Part shown: positions 12,240 to 22,105 of the stretch, piece by piece | Position numbering within the stretch: the first letter of the stretch is position 1 | Layout of the letters: the number at the start of each line of letters is the position of its first letter | NCBI GenBank assembly: GCA_963575745.1 | Contig: CAUYUJ010005780.1 | Location: 920,001 to 984,000 of the forward strand | Direction: 5' to 3' | Length of the DNA: 64,000 bases | DNA from: Prorocentrum cordatum | Taxonomy: Eukaryota; Sar; Dinophyceae; Prorocentrales; Prorocentraceae | Program-made: the position numbers and the translations under genes | The notes under the pieces: generated by a model | The model's database searches: none | Seen by the model: only the letters and a program-made list of their open reading frames with translations | Told to the model about the DNA's origin: nothing

Positions 12240-12770
12240 CTGGGGGAGGGGGGGGGGGAGGGAGAGCGAGTTCCAATTAAATTCAGCGAGCGCACAAGCT
12301 CTGGAGAAGGGGGGTTGGGGGGGCACTCCGCTCTGGAAAGGAGCGGGGGGGGGGGGGGAACGCGAATTTCAACCCTAATTCAGCGAACGCACGAGCTCTG
12401 GAGAGGGGGGGGGCGGGGGGGAATTTCCAAGCTCGCCCAAGCTTCCCATTGGAAGGGGGGGGGTCCCAGCGGAGTTCAGCGAACGCGCGAGCTCTGGAAA
12501 GAAGGGGAAGGGGGGGGGGTGGGGGGCGCTCTGGAAGGGGGGGGGGGGGCGGGGGGCACCAATGCAACGCACGAGCTCTCGAAAAAAGGTGGGGGGGCGC
12601 AAGTTCCCAAGCAATTCGCTGAACGCGCGAGCTTGGAGGGGGGGGGGGCTCGCTCTGCCGTCGGGGGGGGGGGGGGAAGAGGGGGGGCGCCGTGGGCAGG
12701 AAAAAAAGAAGGCGGATGGGGGGGGGGGGCATGGCTGACGCCGCTCAGGCCCGGCGGACAGAAATCGGGT

Positions 12771-12808
<38 letters not shown>

Positions 12809-12990
12809 CGACGTCATGGCTGTCGCCATTCAAGCCCGGGGGCGGGATCTGGAGGGTGGTGGTGGTGTGGGGGGTGGGGTGGGGGGGGGGGGCGACGCCA
12901 GTCAGGCCCGGGACAGGGAAATTGGGGGGGGGGGGGCGTGGCTGTCGCCATGGCTGACGCCATTCAGGCCCGGAGAGCGAACGGGGCATC
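12240..12990 (+). repeat. Poly-G-punctuated tandem modules
   Basis: Modules of roughly 60-100 bp alternate a run of 8-28 G residues with a short constant segment. The first type is CAGCGAACGCACGAGCTCT followed by GGA (12,285-12,650). The second is CATGGCTGACGCC / TGTCGCCAT followed by TCAGGCCCGG (12,730-12,975). The Pro-rich or Gly-rich frames on the two strands are repeat translations. The plus strand has strong G-quadruplex potential. The homopolymer lengths may be partly assembly error. Confidence 0.75.
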
Positions 12991-13170
12991 CCATGAGTTC
13001 GGCTGTTCATGCGAGATCGTCACTTTCGAATATCCGATGGTTATCCCGGCGAATTCAACATCTCTATGATACGAGGATGTCTCGAGCGAGTGCTCTGCTT
13101 AAACATAAGAGGTCCTCCGTTGCAAACAGAATCGGTAGCGCCCCGGATCGGCGGCGCCGGCCGGAGGCCA

Positions 13171-14397
13171 CTACAATGTGCACGCGCATTGATTTCTCAA
13201 CTCCAAGAACAATGATGCAGCATAGGTGCCGTCCAGCCCGATTGGCTTGACCAGCCAAGTCTCGGTTGCATAGCTGTGCTTGCCCGTGGAAGCGTCGCTA
13301 ATCGCCATGGAGAAAGATCCTCGCCGAACCAATGTTTGAACGCGCGCTCCCATCTTCCAACTTCGACCTGTCCCCTGAAATCGGCGGAACGTGACCCGAG
13401 CTTCATCGTACAGGTGTGCAAAATCACTGTGGGTGCGAATATGATCAAGCCGACGTGACGTAGCGTTCGGCGTCACAATCATACAATACATTGCATGCCG
13501 CTGCCGCTCGATGATCAATCCCGCTGCTGCTGCACTACCTCTCTGGTGCTTGACGCCAAGTGCCTCGCCGACAGAGGGTTCCACGACTTCCGCGCGTGTC
13601 AGGCTCAAGAAGTCTCGAGGGTTCAGCGTGTCGACACATTTGCGGCCAATCTGGCTGGGAGTGGAGTCGACGATGTTTGCAACTGCTGGGGCCAATGTTG
13701 CTGCGACTTGCAACATAGCGTCGGAAGCATTCACTTGTTGAGGCTGCTTCTCGATGTCTTCGTTGTGACGTTTCGCCTTCTTGTATCCACTGGCATGTCG
13801 AACGTTATCCCATCTGCTGTTGACATACTTACGCTTGGCGTTCACAGCGGGCAATGGCACTACCAACACACTATGTTGGGCGTTGTCCTGGCCTGTGGAA
13901 ACAGTACGAACAACTATAGCGACTGGGGCACCGATTTGATCTGGAACGCGCTGTGACACAATGAGCAGTGCTGCCGCAGGGGCCTGTTGTGCTGCCGCAT
14001 GGACCATGTCCACATCTTGTGCAGTCAAAATGCCGACGCCATGCCGACGTCAGTCAAGATGCCGACGCCAGAACAATTGCACGCAAGCAGGTGAGCACAG
14101 CGCAACACAAATATAAAGATGTGGAAAACATCACGACGACAATCATGAGCCCAAATGGCTACTGATATCCCCCTCTCTGGCGTTCGTACTCCAATCGGGT
14201 GTGTTGTTTCGGGGGTTGCAACAGATTCCGGTTCCTCGCAAATGTCTACTGCGCTTCCCCGACAGCGATTGCATGGCCATGGTTGGCGATGGCAGTCTCT
14301 CCAATGTTCCGTCTCGCATTTCGGGGCCGCATGTTGATTGAAATGTTTTATGTTGTCGCCAAGTGGCTGACTTGATGTTCGCTCCGTCAGTTGCCAC
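13171..14397 (-). CDS. Hypothetical protein, possibly two exons, family unknown
   Basis: A 285-codon minus-strand ORF (14,028-13,171) has a balanced amino-acid composition unlike the low-complexity frames around it. Segments include TLNPRDFLSLTRAEVVEP, RLDHIRTHSDFAHLYDEA and TFRRFQGTGRSWKMGARV. A second open stretch in the same frame lies upstream (14,397-14,143, starting MATDGANIKSATWRQHK). A short non-coding gap with stops separates them and has a plausible GT donor (ATCA then GTAGCC near 14,160) and several AGs before 14,028. It sits inside the LRRC51-like intron on the same strand, so it is either a nested gene or a transposon-derived fragment. No motif, signal peptide or membrane segment is evident. 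The true start and 3' exon are unknown. Confidence 0.35.
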
Positions 14398-16110
14398 GGG
14401 ACACAGAGGGGGCGCCCGAAACGAGGCAGGAAGAATGAGGACAATGGAGGAGCGCGGGGGGAGGAGGAGGGAGGAGGAGGGAGGAGAGAGGAGGGAGGAG
14501 GGGGAGGAGAAAATTCATCTGTACGCAATTACCCAACGCTGCCCCCCCCTCCCCCCTTCCTCCCCCCCCACGCACACACACAGACACACACACACACACA
14601 CACACAACATACGTTGCAAGTGCAGCCCCCCTCTGCGTATACTCATACAACGCAGCGGCTGCGTTCTCATCTTGTCATTCCATGTTTTCTGAATCTACTC
14701 CCGAAGACCTCCTGCTCGAACACCGCTCTTTCAGTATGCACCAAGGTTTCGTGTGAAAGTCTGTTTGTAAATTACTCATGTACTGTGTGCATGTGACGAC
14801 ACACCTGTTACAATTGAAAAGAAACTTTGACGGCAATTCGAACTGAAAACGCGCATTGATCCATCAACTTGAAATTGACGGTCTTGGCGTTTTCCCCTCT
14901 CGATGACCCCCAAATGTACCCAAAGGAAGGCAGGAAAGGAAGAGGAGGACGACGACGAGGTGCAGGTTGAGGGAATACAGGAGGAGGGAAGGCTGAGGGA
15001 CACGGAAGGAGAAGAGAAGACACTAGCTACCCAACAAAAGGAACAAAGAAAACAAAGGCGAAATTTAGGTTTACCTGCCATCGCTCGTCGGGGATCTTCT
15101 GAACCGGGTCAATCCAGACTCAGGTTTGCAGGAAACTAAAAACTGCAATGCAGGACAAAAAACTGCAACGCAGGTCTTCGCAAATGCGGGTCAGCCAATA
15201 AGCATGGCCGCCTCGCGGCCACGAGCGGCTCGCTACCCTGGGTCAGCCAGAGGGGGTCTTCGCAGGATCCTGCAGGATCAGGTGTCCTGGCTGACCCCCG
15301 TTTGCATTGACCCCCGTCTCAAGGCTCCCGAGCTCGCACGTTCATGCGTTTGCCGGTGTCGTGCGTTTGTTCTCGCGCACGGCACGATGCTCCGTGGGGT
15401 TACCACGAGGTACCGAGTACCTTTCCCTCCAAAGTGCACAAGAAAAGAAACAGTCCTCGCAAATGAAAGATCTCACGTCCGAACGATGCCAAGATTCTGG
15501 GTGCTCACGTGCGGGCTCGCGCCGCCGGGACCGCAAGCCCCCTCCACGTATGCCTCGCCTGCGCCGCCTCCGCCCCGCCTCCCCCTCCGCCGCCTCTGCC
15601 TTGCCTCCGCCGCTGCAGCCAGCGTGCTGATCAACGAGGAACGCACGGTGAGCGACGAAAAGACACGGGTCCTACGCGAGATGCCATGCCAACCTTACGC
15701 GGTGGCTTACGCGGGCCACGGGCACGGCACGCTGCATTGGAAACGAAGGCGCTGGAGCACCACCTTAGGCAAGACGCTTACGCGCCAATGTCGGTGAAGA
15801 CGACTCCCTTGTGTTGCGTCGCCCCAACTGAGGAACGGAGGGGCTGTCCTGGCCGCGGCGAGCTTCGGCCACGAATGGGTTCCCCGACCCAGGTCTAAGG
15901 AACGGCCCGAAAACAGAGCCCCTCCTGAGCCCAGACTGGCCCTCATGTCAGTGTCTGGGCTGCACCTGTACTCCCGACGCGGACCCCTGTAGAGCTGCTT
16001 ATTGTTAGGTTCTCGCCCAGCTACTGTGATGCTGTCGCGCCCTCGCATACTTCATAAGCCTCCTGTGTTGGTGTCCCGCTTTGAATAGCACTGTGGTTTC
16101 CATCCTGCCC
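14398..16110. other. Intronic spacer with microsatellites; no supported gene
   Basis: It contains GGA-rich sequence (14,455-14,510) and an AC tract (14,573-14,607). A hairpin-like segment at about 15,185-15,310 has GGGTCAGCCA and TGGCTGACCC as outer arms and the palindrome GCAGGATCCTGC in the loop region. Plus-strand frames at 15,126-15,797 have no recognisable domain. Confidence 0.4.
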
Positions 16111-16114
16111 TTCC

Positions 16115-16820
16115 TCCCCCTTCCCGCCTCTCCCCCTCCTCCTACCTCCTCCTGCGCTGCTCCCTGGAAGGCTGCGAACTGCGCAGCTGTTGCCACTTTG
16201 GTGGGCTCCTGGAAGGTCCAGCGGAGTGGTGGCCCACGCGCACCCAGCCGAGACCTCGCTGCTTCCTGATGGCCGCGTGCTGCGCAGCGCTGCTCTTTTG
16301 GAGGCTGCGAACTGCATAGCGGTCGCCACTTTCGTTGGCTCCTGGGAGATCCAACGGAGTGAGAGGCCACGCGCACCCAGACGAGACCTCGCTGCTCCAT
16401 GGGTGGCTGCGAACTGGGCCACTGTCACCAATGTCATAGGCTCCTCGGAGATCTAGCAGAGTGGAGGGCTACGCGCACCCAGACGGGGCATCGCGGCCGT
16501 CTGGGTGGCTACTAAGTGCGCATCTGTCTCCGCTGGCGTGGGCGCTTGGGAGGTCTAACGGAGTGGAGGGCCACGCGCATCCAGCCGAGACCTCGCTGCC
16601 CCCCTGTGCGGCTGCGAAGCGCGCAACTGTCGCCACTTTCGTGCGCAACTGTCGCCATTTTCGCATGATCCTGGGAGGCACGGCGGAGTTGAGGGCAGCG
16701 CAGATCCATTTGAGACCTCGCGGCCCCCTCGGGGGCTGCGGATTGCGTAAATGTCACAACTTTCGTGGGCTCCTGGGAAGCACGGCGGAGGTGAGGGCAA
16801 CGCAGACCGTGCACATCAAG
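16115..16820 (-). repeat. 102-bp satellite, locus 2 (minus orientation)
   Basis: Units contain GCTGCGAACTGCGCA, TGTCGCCACTTT, GTGGGCTCCTGG and CCAGCCGAGACCTCGCTGC, the reverse complement of the satellite at 57.3-57.96 kb. About six to seven diverged units of roughly 100-135 bp are visible. Confidence 0.75.
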
Positions 16821-17573
16821 CGGTGCTTGTTTTGTTTGCGTGGGCCGTTCATACAAATACTCGCCTCGCGTGGAGAAGCGGTTGGGTACGTCTCGGAGGC
16901 CCCCTGAAGGCCTCGAAAAGCCTCCATAGGAAAGGCCCCACGAGGCCGCCCCACGATACCTCTAAGAGGCTCCCAAGAAGCCTCGAAACAGATGCTGAGG
17001 AAGAGGAGGGCAAATCAGCAACAGCTACACGAAGGGAGCTCGACGCGAATTGGCGACGAACACACTCGACATCGGAAGCCGCACGTCTCCTCTCGTGGGG
17101 GTCGGCGGAATGGCGTAAACCTCTTGGATGTAAGCTGGAGGGCGAGGGGAATCAGGAGGCAAAACAAGGAGCTCTCCAGTCTGACTCTTCACTTTGTTCC
17201 TCCCTTTCCTCCTTATCATCTCTGCTATCCTGCTGCTCGTCCCTCCGTGATCCTCCACGTCCACCTGTTCCCCCTCCTCCTCTTCCTCATCCCCCTCACC
17301 CTCCTCCAGAATGAACAATCCCAACCCCTCCCGCCTGCCCTCTAATCTCAATCCGTTTCCCCGCATCGGTCAACTCCCAAAGAATGATTGGTCTGCTATG
17401 CTCCTGTCTGTATGATCTGCAATGCTTTGCCCAACGGATGAAAATGCTTGTTTTCGCTTTGGGGTAAAATTGTTAGGTCAACGCACCGTCGGCCAAAAAA
17501 CCGTCGGGGGGGCGCTCATGGCACGATGCCCGAACGTAGTGCCCTGGCCCTCCTGACCCCGGCAATGCGGCAC
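16821..17573. other. Intron immediately 3' of the 17.6-kb LRRC51-like exon; no gene seen
   Basis: A short CCTCGAAAAG/CCCCACGAGG-rich stretch lies at 16,900-17,000 and a pyrimidine-rich stretch at 17,185-17,340. I see no motif-bearing frame. Confidence 0.4.
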
Positions 17574-17657
17574 CGGCTCTATGCTGGCCAGTTGGTTGTA
17601 AGACAGGTCGAGCCACTGGCAGTTCAGGAGCGGGTTATCCATGACAGGCTCCAGCGA
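17574..17657 (-). CDS. LRRC51-like exon: first LRR (WLDLSYNQLASIEP)
   Basis: An 84-nt, 28-codon exon reads SLEPVMDNPLLNCQWLDLS then YNQLASIEP. It corresponds to the LRRC51 stretch that in human reads ENLAWIDLSFNDLTSIDP. The acceptor AG (17,659-17,658) follows a pyrimidine-rich tract, and the donor is GT at 17,573-17,572. The next recognised exon is about 14 kb downstream, at 3,590. If the reading frame runs on 14 nt past the GT, the repeat length equals the human one exactly, but the implied donor would be GG. The true junction is unresolved. Confidence 0.6.
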
Positions 17658-18099
17658 CTGCGGGAGGTCCTGTGGTCCGGCTGTGGCGGTGCAGGGTTGG
17701 CTTCCGGTGAACCTATCATGGAAATTGTCGCACGCCAACATCCGGATGGCAAGGGGAGCAGAAACGGATACATACAGGAGTAAGTCTGATGCTTGGACAG
17801 GGACGCACGCAGTGGGCATACGTCATTGGAACAGCTTGATGCACCCCTTGGCACTTGATGTGTCCAGGAGCTCCCTCAGTTCCAGCCTTTCATAATTCAC
17901 TGCCAGCGTCAAGCCGATGGCACCTGTGATTCTCTCCATGCCGTTCGGGGTCGAAACCTAACCTGGCGTCACACACGCAAGTTTCGGCGTCGTGGCCACG
18001 CGCGCGGCGTCGCGGCGCAGAAAGGGTTGGAGTGCGCACTGGTTCAACTCACGCGGCGGAGAGGTATACACACAGAATTGTATAACCGCATGCCGATGA

Positions 18100-18700
18100 T
18101 AATGAAGGGACCCCCCTTCAGTGTTTAGAGTTGATTATCGTCGCCCTATACAAAATTCAAATTGGGCGGCGAGCGCTGAGGCCGAACTTCATTATCACCT
18201 CGAAACGCTATGTTGAGATAGCAACATCAAGCGATGATGCTATCCCCGCGCGCGCCTGAACTTCTTTATCTCTGGGGTTGATTATCCATGGAAAGGGGAG
18301 CACATGAGCTACCCTACATGAGCACTTAAAAACATCAATTTTCATAAAGCGTTTGTAATTTAAACTTGATAGATTTGGAACTTTCTATTTTTCCGTTCTT
18401 CTTCTCTTCTTATTATTCTTCTCTTCTTCTTCTCTTCTTATTATTATTATACTTTCCTCTTCTTCTTTTATAGTTCTACATGTCCTCACGCTCGCCTGAA
18501 CTTTTTTATCCCTGGGGTTGCTTATCCATGGAAAATGAAGCACATGAGCTACCCTACACGAGCACTTAAACCATCAATTCTTTATTCTTTTTTATTTTTC
18601 TTTTTTATGTATAGCTTCCTCCATTCCAGCGAGATAAGCCATTGTTGAGGATATTTCTATGAAAACTAAACGCCAAGGATGTCTCAAAACGTGCTCGGCT
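18100..18700. repeat. AT-richer island with a 95-bp direct repeat
   Basis: Against the GC-rich background this stretch is clearly AT-rich. Two copies of about 95 bp (about 18,255-18,350 and 18,488-18,580) share GCCTGAACTT, TTATCCATGGAAA, AGCACATGAGCTACCCTACA and GAGCACTTAAA. Between them lie TTCTTCTCTTCTTATTATT tracts. It may be the relic of a non-autonomous element. The preceding 17,660-18,100 contains no recognised exon. Confidence 0.6.
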
Positions 18701-18829
18701 TGGTCTCCTCTTGATCATCTCTTACTTCGAGATTATGCTGAGGTCTGCTGGGCTACTTTTATTATCTCTCCCTGAACCCCGAACTTTATTATCCCCTAGT
18801 GTTTATTCTCACGGGCATGAGGTTACACA

Positions 18830-18980
18830 CACACGCAAACGCAGATGCACCCGCATACGCACACGCACACACGCACACACAGGCACACACGTACACACGC
18901 ACACACACACACACACACACGCACACACACACACACACACACACACGCACGCGCACACGCACGCGCACACGCACAGAACC
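18830..18980 (+). repeat. (CA)n microsatellite
   Basis: A CA/CACG dinucleotide tract of about 150 bp. Further CA tracts occur at 14,573-14,607, 22,043-22,102 and 26,508-26,566. Confidence 0.9.
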
Positions 18981-19118
18981 CCACAGGGTCTTTAGTATAC
19001 CCCCGGGCAATAATGGGAAAATGAATAGCTGTTCCGCCGGCTTACTGACGGATTGAGACCACGACAATAGTTGGAAATTAATTCTTCTCGTCGGCGGATG
19101 CATGAAAGGTCATGAGAA

Positions 19119-20513
19119 GTGCTCAAGAATCCCGTCGCTCAACGCCTGGCGGCCTCCTCCTCCTCCTCCGCTGCAAGCAGAAAACTGGGGGAGGAGGAGG
19201 AGGAGGAGGAGGAGGAGGAGGAGGAGGAGGAGGAGGAGGAGGAAAGCCGCGCCTCTCCTAGGCGGGGGGGCCCGTCCGCGGCGCGCGCGCCGCCCGCGCC
19301 ATCGGGCCTCCCGCAGGGAGGGTGCGGCTCAGCGCGGCCAGGCGGCCCGCGGGGCGGGGCCAGCGCCCGCTCGCCGCCGCCGCCGCCAGGTGCTGCCGCC
19401 AGGTGCTCTCGCCAGCGTCTACCTCAGCGTCGACATCTTCAGCGTCGACATCGTTTGGAGCCTGCCTTGGACGCCAACGACATGGTGACCGAGGCAATGA
19501 CGATATCCATGCGTCGTCGTCTTCGCACACAGCGGGCGGCGATCCGCAACGCGCAGTTTGAGAGGATCGGCCTGCTGCCGTGCTGCTGGCAGCCTCCATT
19601 ACCACCACCTGGCCTGCGTCCGCTGGGCTGCGAGTTCAACACCAATGGCATTCAGCTTGAGGTCGACGGGGTGGTTGGGCCCCAAGGCTATCAGGTGGCA
19701 GTCGTCAGCGTGGTGCACGGGCAGTCTGGGTGCCAAGAGCGGGCTGTGGAACAGTTCGTGGAGCAGGGTGTGGAGGTCCAGCCCGATGGGCCGCCAGTGC
19801 ACGATGGTGGCGTTCATGTTTGTGAAGCGGATGTTGGTTCCGTTCGTGCGGGAGGCGACCGCGCTGCTGGACCCGATCGTGTTGCCGAAGGTGATGGTGA
19901 TGCTGGAATGCCTGCTGGTGCTGCTAGAGGCGTATGCAAGGGTTTCGACGGCACCGATGTGGTAGCGACGGGAGAGCAGAAGTACGGCGAGGCTGTATTC
20001 AATGTATTGGATAGCGCAGAGGAGAAGTTTGAGGGCACGGAGGGCAAGGAGGAGCTCAAGTCGGAAGGCATGCAGAGCCAGGGGGCGATGGAGGAGACCG
20101 TGGACCTGACGCAGCCGTGCACACCGTGCCCGGCAGACGTGGAGATCGCGCGTTCCGATGTGGTCCTTCCTGGGGCTTGGTCACGCCTTCGAGACCGGCG
20201 TGTTGGCGCCCGTTCGGGCCAATTCGTTCGCCTCCGCCTACGCCTCGACAGTGCTGAGGCTGCGCCCCGACCGTCGCCCGCTCGGCCCCTGCGGAAACGT
20301 GGCTTTGACAAGTCAGAAGTGACAGCCCAATTCTTCGAGGCGGCCTTCAGATTCGGGTACTCGGACGTTGGTGCCATTGGCTACGTGTGCGACATGACGC
20401 TATCTGTTTTGCAAGAACGAGGTCTGGATGTTAAGGCACACATGGACGATGTCTGCTCCGACGAGAACGGCTTCGACCAGGAGTTCGCAGCGGCGATGGC
20501 CGCTTCGTGCTGA
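19119..20513 (+). CDS. Long ORF of uncertain reality (464 codons)
   Basis: The frame opens through a (GAG)n tract (a Glu run, 19,190-19,245) and a Pro/Ala/Arg-rich stretch that is unlikely to be authentic. From about 19,480 to the TGA at 20,513 it is more protein-like. It includes an acidic segment (VLDSAEEKFEGTEGKEEL) and a regular C-terminus (EVTAQFFEAAFRFGYSDV, VLQERGLDVKAHMDDV). Between about 19,600 and 19,960 another plus frame (FVKRMLVPFVREATALLDP) and the minus frame (19,817-19,599) are also open and look plausible, so strand and frame are not settled there. No domain was recognised. It would be the only plus-strand gene in the window, which lowers my confidence. Confidence 0.3.
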   Translation: MLKNPVAQRLAASSSSSAASRKLGEEEEEEEEEEEEEEEEEESRASPRRGGPSAARAPPAPSGLPQGGCGSARPGGPRGGASARSPPPPPGAAARCSRQRLPQRRHLQRRHRLEPALDANDMVTEAMTISMRRRLRTQRAAIRNAQFERIGLLPCCWQPPLPPPGLRPLGCEFNTNGIQLEVDGVVGPQGYQVAVVSVVHGQSGCQERAVEQFVEQGVEVQPDGPPVHDGGVHVCEADVGSVRAGGDRAAGPDRVAEGDGDAGMPAGAARGVCKGFDGTDVVATGEQKYGEAVFNVLDSAEEKFEGTEGKEELKSEGMQSQGAMEETVDLTQPCTPCPADVEIARSDVVLPGAWSRLRDRRVGARSGQFVRLRLRLDSAEAAPRPSPARPLRKRGFDKSEVTAQFFEAAFRFGYSDVGAIGYVCDMTLSVLQERGLDVKAHMDDVCSDENGFDQEFAAAMAASC

Positions 20514-20569
20514 GTGTGCGCCGCTCTGCTGACTTCACACTTCTCTAGTATAGCAATTGGAGTTGATTT

Positions 20570-20628
20570 AGAGGGGGAGGAGGAGGAGGAGGAGGAGGAG
20601 GAGGAGGGGGAGGAGGAGGAGGAGGAGC
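20570..20628 (+). repeat. (GGA)n microsatellite
   Basis: A GGA trinucleotide tract directly follows the stop region of the 19.1-20.5 kb ORF. A similar tract lies at 19,188-19,246. Confidence 0.9.
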
Positions 20629-20639
20629 GTTACGACACG

Positions 20640-21280
20640 AGCTGCGTTTTCCGACGTGCGCCGTGAAGCTCGGCTGCCACGTTTTCGACCGCTTCTAGCC
20701 ACTGAGCGTCGACATGGAGGAGGTGGAGGCGGTGAGGTGGAGGAGGAGGAGGGTTACGACGACGTTCGTTCATTTTTAATGCACACGTTCGGGGTGCCCT
20801 CGTTGCGATTGCTGGAGACAGGGGCCGCGTGACCGCGAAGCGGGTCGCTCCCCCGACAGGCCCGCCTGCGGCGGAGGGAGAAGGAGAAGGAGCCACCTCT
20901 TGCCCGATAAGCGGGCGCCCTTGTGGAATGCTCTGTTTCAACACTTCGCGACGTGCTCGTACGAGTCCCCGTTGTGCTGCGGCCAATTCCTGGCCCCCTC
21001 GCCGCCCGCTACAGTGGGCAAACGCAATGGCTGCCACGCGTTCGGCCGCTTCGAGCCACTGCGCGGCGACATGGAGGATTGGTGGTGGAGGGAGTTGGAG
21101 GAGGTGGTGGAGGAGGAGGGGTGTTACGATGACGTCCGCCCATCTCAATGCAGGTCTTGGGTGCCTACGTCTCCCAGTTTTTTGGTTGTCACGCTTTGCG
21201 GCCGCTTCCAGCCACTGTGCAGCGACATGGAGGAGAGGAGGGTGAGGTGGAGGCGGTGGATGTTTGGAACTATCTGTATT
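20640..21280 (+). repeat. Three-copy repeat around CCGCTTC..CCACTG.GC..CGACATGGAGGA
   Basis: Three related segments (near 20,670-20,760, 21,030-21,130 and 21,170-21,265) each read GGCTGCCACG or GTTGTCACG, then CGACCGCTTC/CGGCCGCTTC, AGCCACTG and CGACATGGAGGA, followed by GGTGGAG-rich sequence. The minus-strand frame gives repeats of HVAAQWLEAAE. Nothing indicates a functional gene. Confidence 0.55.
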
Positions 21281-22056
21281 CGGCAAGTTCTTAGCCACGT
21301 CTCGCCCGATGCGTGGGTGAGTACGTGGAAAGCTTTTTCCCGATGCAGTGGGCGAACACGCCGAAGATGACCGCTTGACGGTCCCCGTGGCTGATCTTGT
21401 TGAGAAGGTCAGCTTCTCATAATCGACATTGGCGTCTCTCTCTCGGACTGTGCCCGCGGCCCGCCACTCTGGCCTCTCTCCAAGCGTGGGAGCTGTCGCC
21501 TTGTGGCATGGGCTGGGCGCCTATAGCTTATAGCAGCTTCGCGCCCGTGGCTGGTCCTCCGACTGTGCATCTATGATGATTGAGGTGGAGTTGGTGGTGG
21601 GTGTTGGAGGAGGAGTTGGAGGAGGTTTCGGAAGAGATGCGCGTCGTCTTGGGCCAGCGGCCGCTTGCGCTCGGCCAGCTTCTGGAGGAGTGGTGGGTGG
21701 TAGCAGGGGCAGGTAGGAAGATGGGGGTTCGAGCTGGGTCGACAGCGTGCTAAGCGAGCTGAATGTAACTGGCCTGTGGTTCCTGGCGACTTTGTGGATC
21801 GCGGGCGCTTGTACTAGCCCCCTGGCTGCCTGCCTGCTGCTCTTGCCCGCCTGTTTCGGCAGGCCCCCTGACGCCTCGAGCGATCGCTCCCGCGGCATGC
21901 CTCAGAAAAAGGAGGAGGAGGAGGACGGAGGGGAAGGAGGAGGGAGGAGGAGGAGGAGGAGGAGGGACGAGTTTCTATTCCCCGCCGAGAGCTCGGGGGG
22001 GCATCATTAAAGACCCTCTGCGGTTACATATTCGCACATTCGCACACACACACACA

Positions 22057-22105
<49 letters not shown>

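Larger units (their letters stand above)
1393..17657 (-). other. LRRC51-like gene locus, partial (3' end off window, 5' exons not found)
   Basis: Three short minus-strand exons, read in order 17,657-17,574, 3,590-3,519 and 1,471-1,393, line up one after another with consecutive leucine-rich repeats of the LRRC51 (LRTOMT1) family. That is a small LRR protein conserved in ciliated and flagellated eukaryotes. The order, spacing and sequence of the LRRs match from the WLDLS repeat through LYLHGN to LTLNGN and the YRxYV capping motif. The N-terminal part upstream of 17,657 and the capping DF-x(5)-DR region downstream of 1,393 were not found; the latter should lie beyond the left edge. The introns are very large (about 14 kb and 2 kb) and full of satellites and decayed coding fragments. 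Family assignment is by recalled similarity, not by a search. Confidence 0.6.

Noticed and set aside
17837-17925. Minus-strand GLTLAVNYERLELRELLDT as the upstream LRRC51-like exon
   Set aside because: It has an LxLxxN-like word, but the spacing to WLDLS does not fit the family and the frame ends in a stop before 17,657 without a clear donor.
19190-19246. Glu-rich stretch as an acidic domain of the 19.1-kb ORF
   Set aside because: It is a (GAG)n microsatellite; the same tract occurs outside genes at 20,570.
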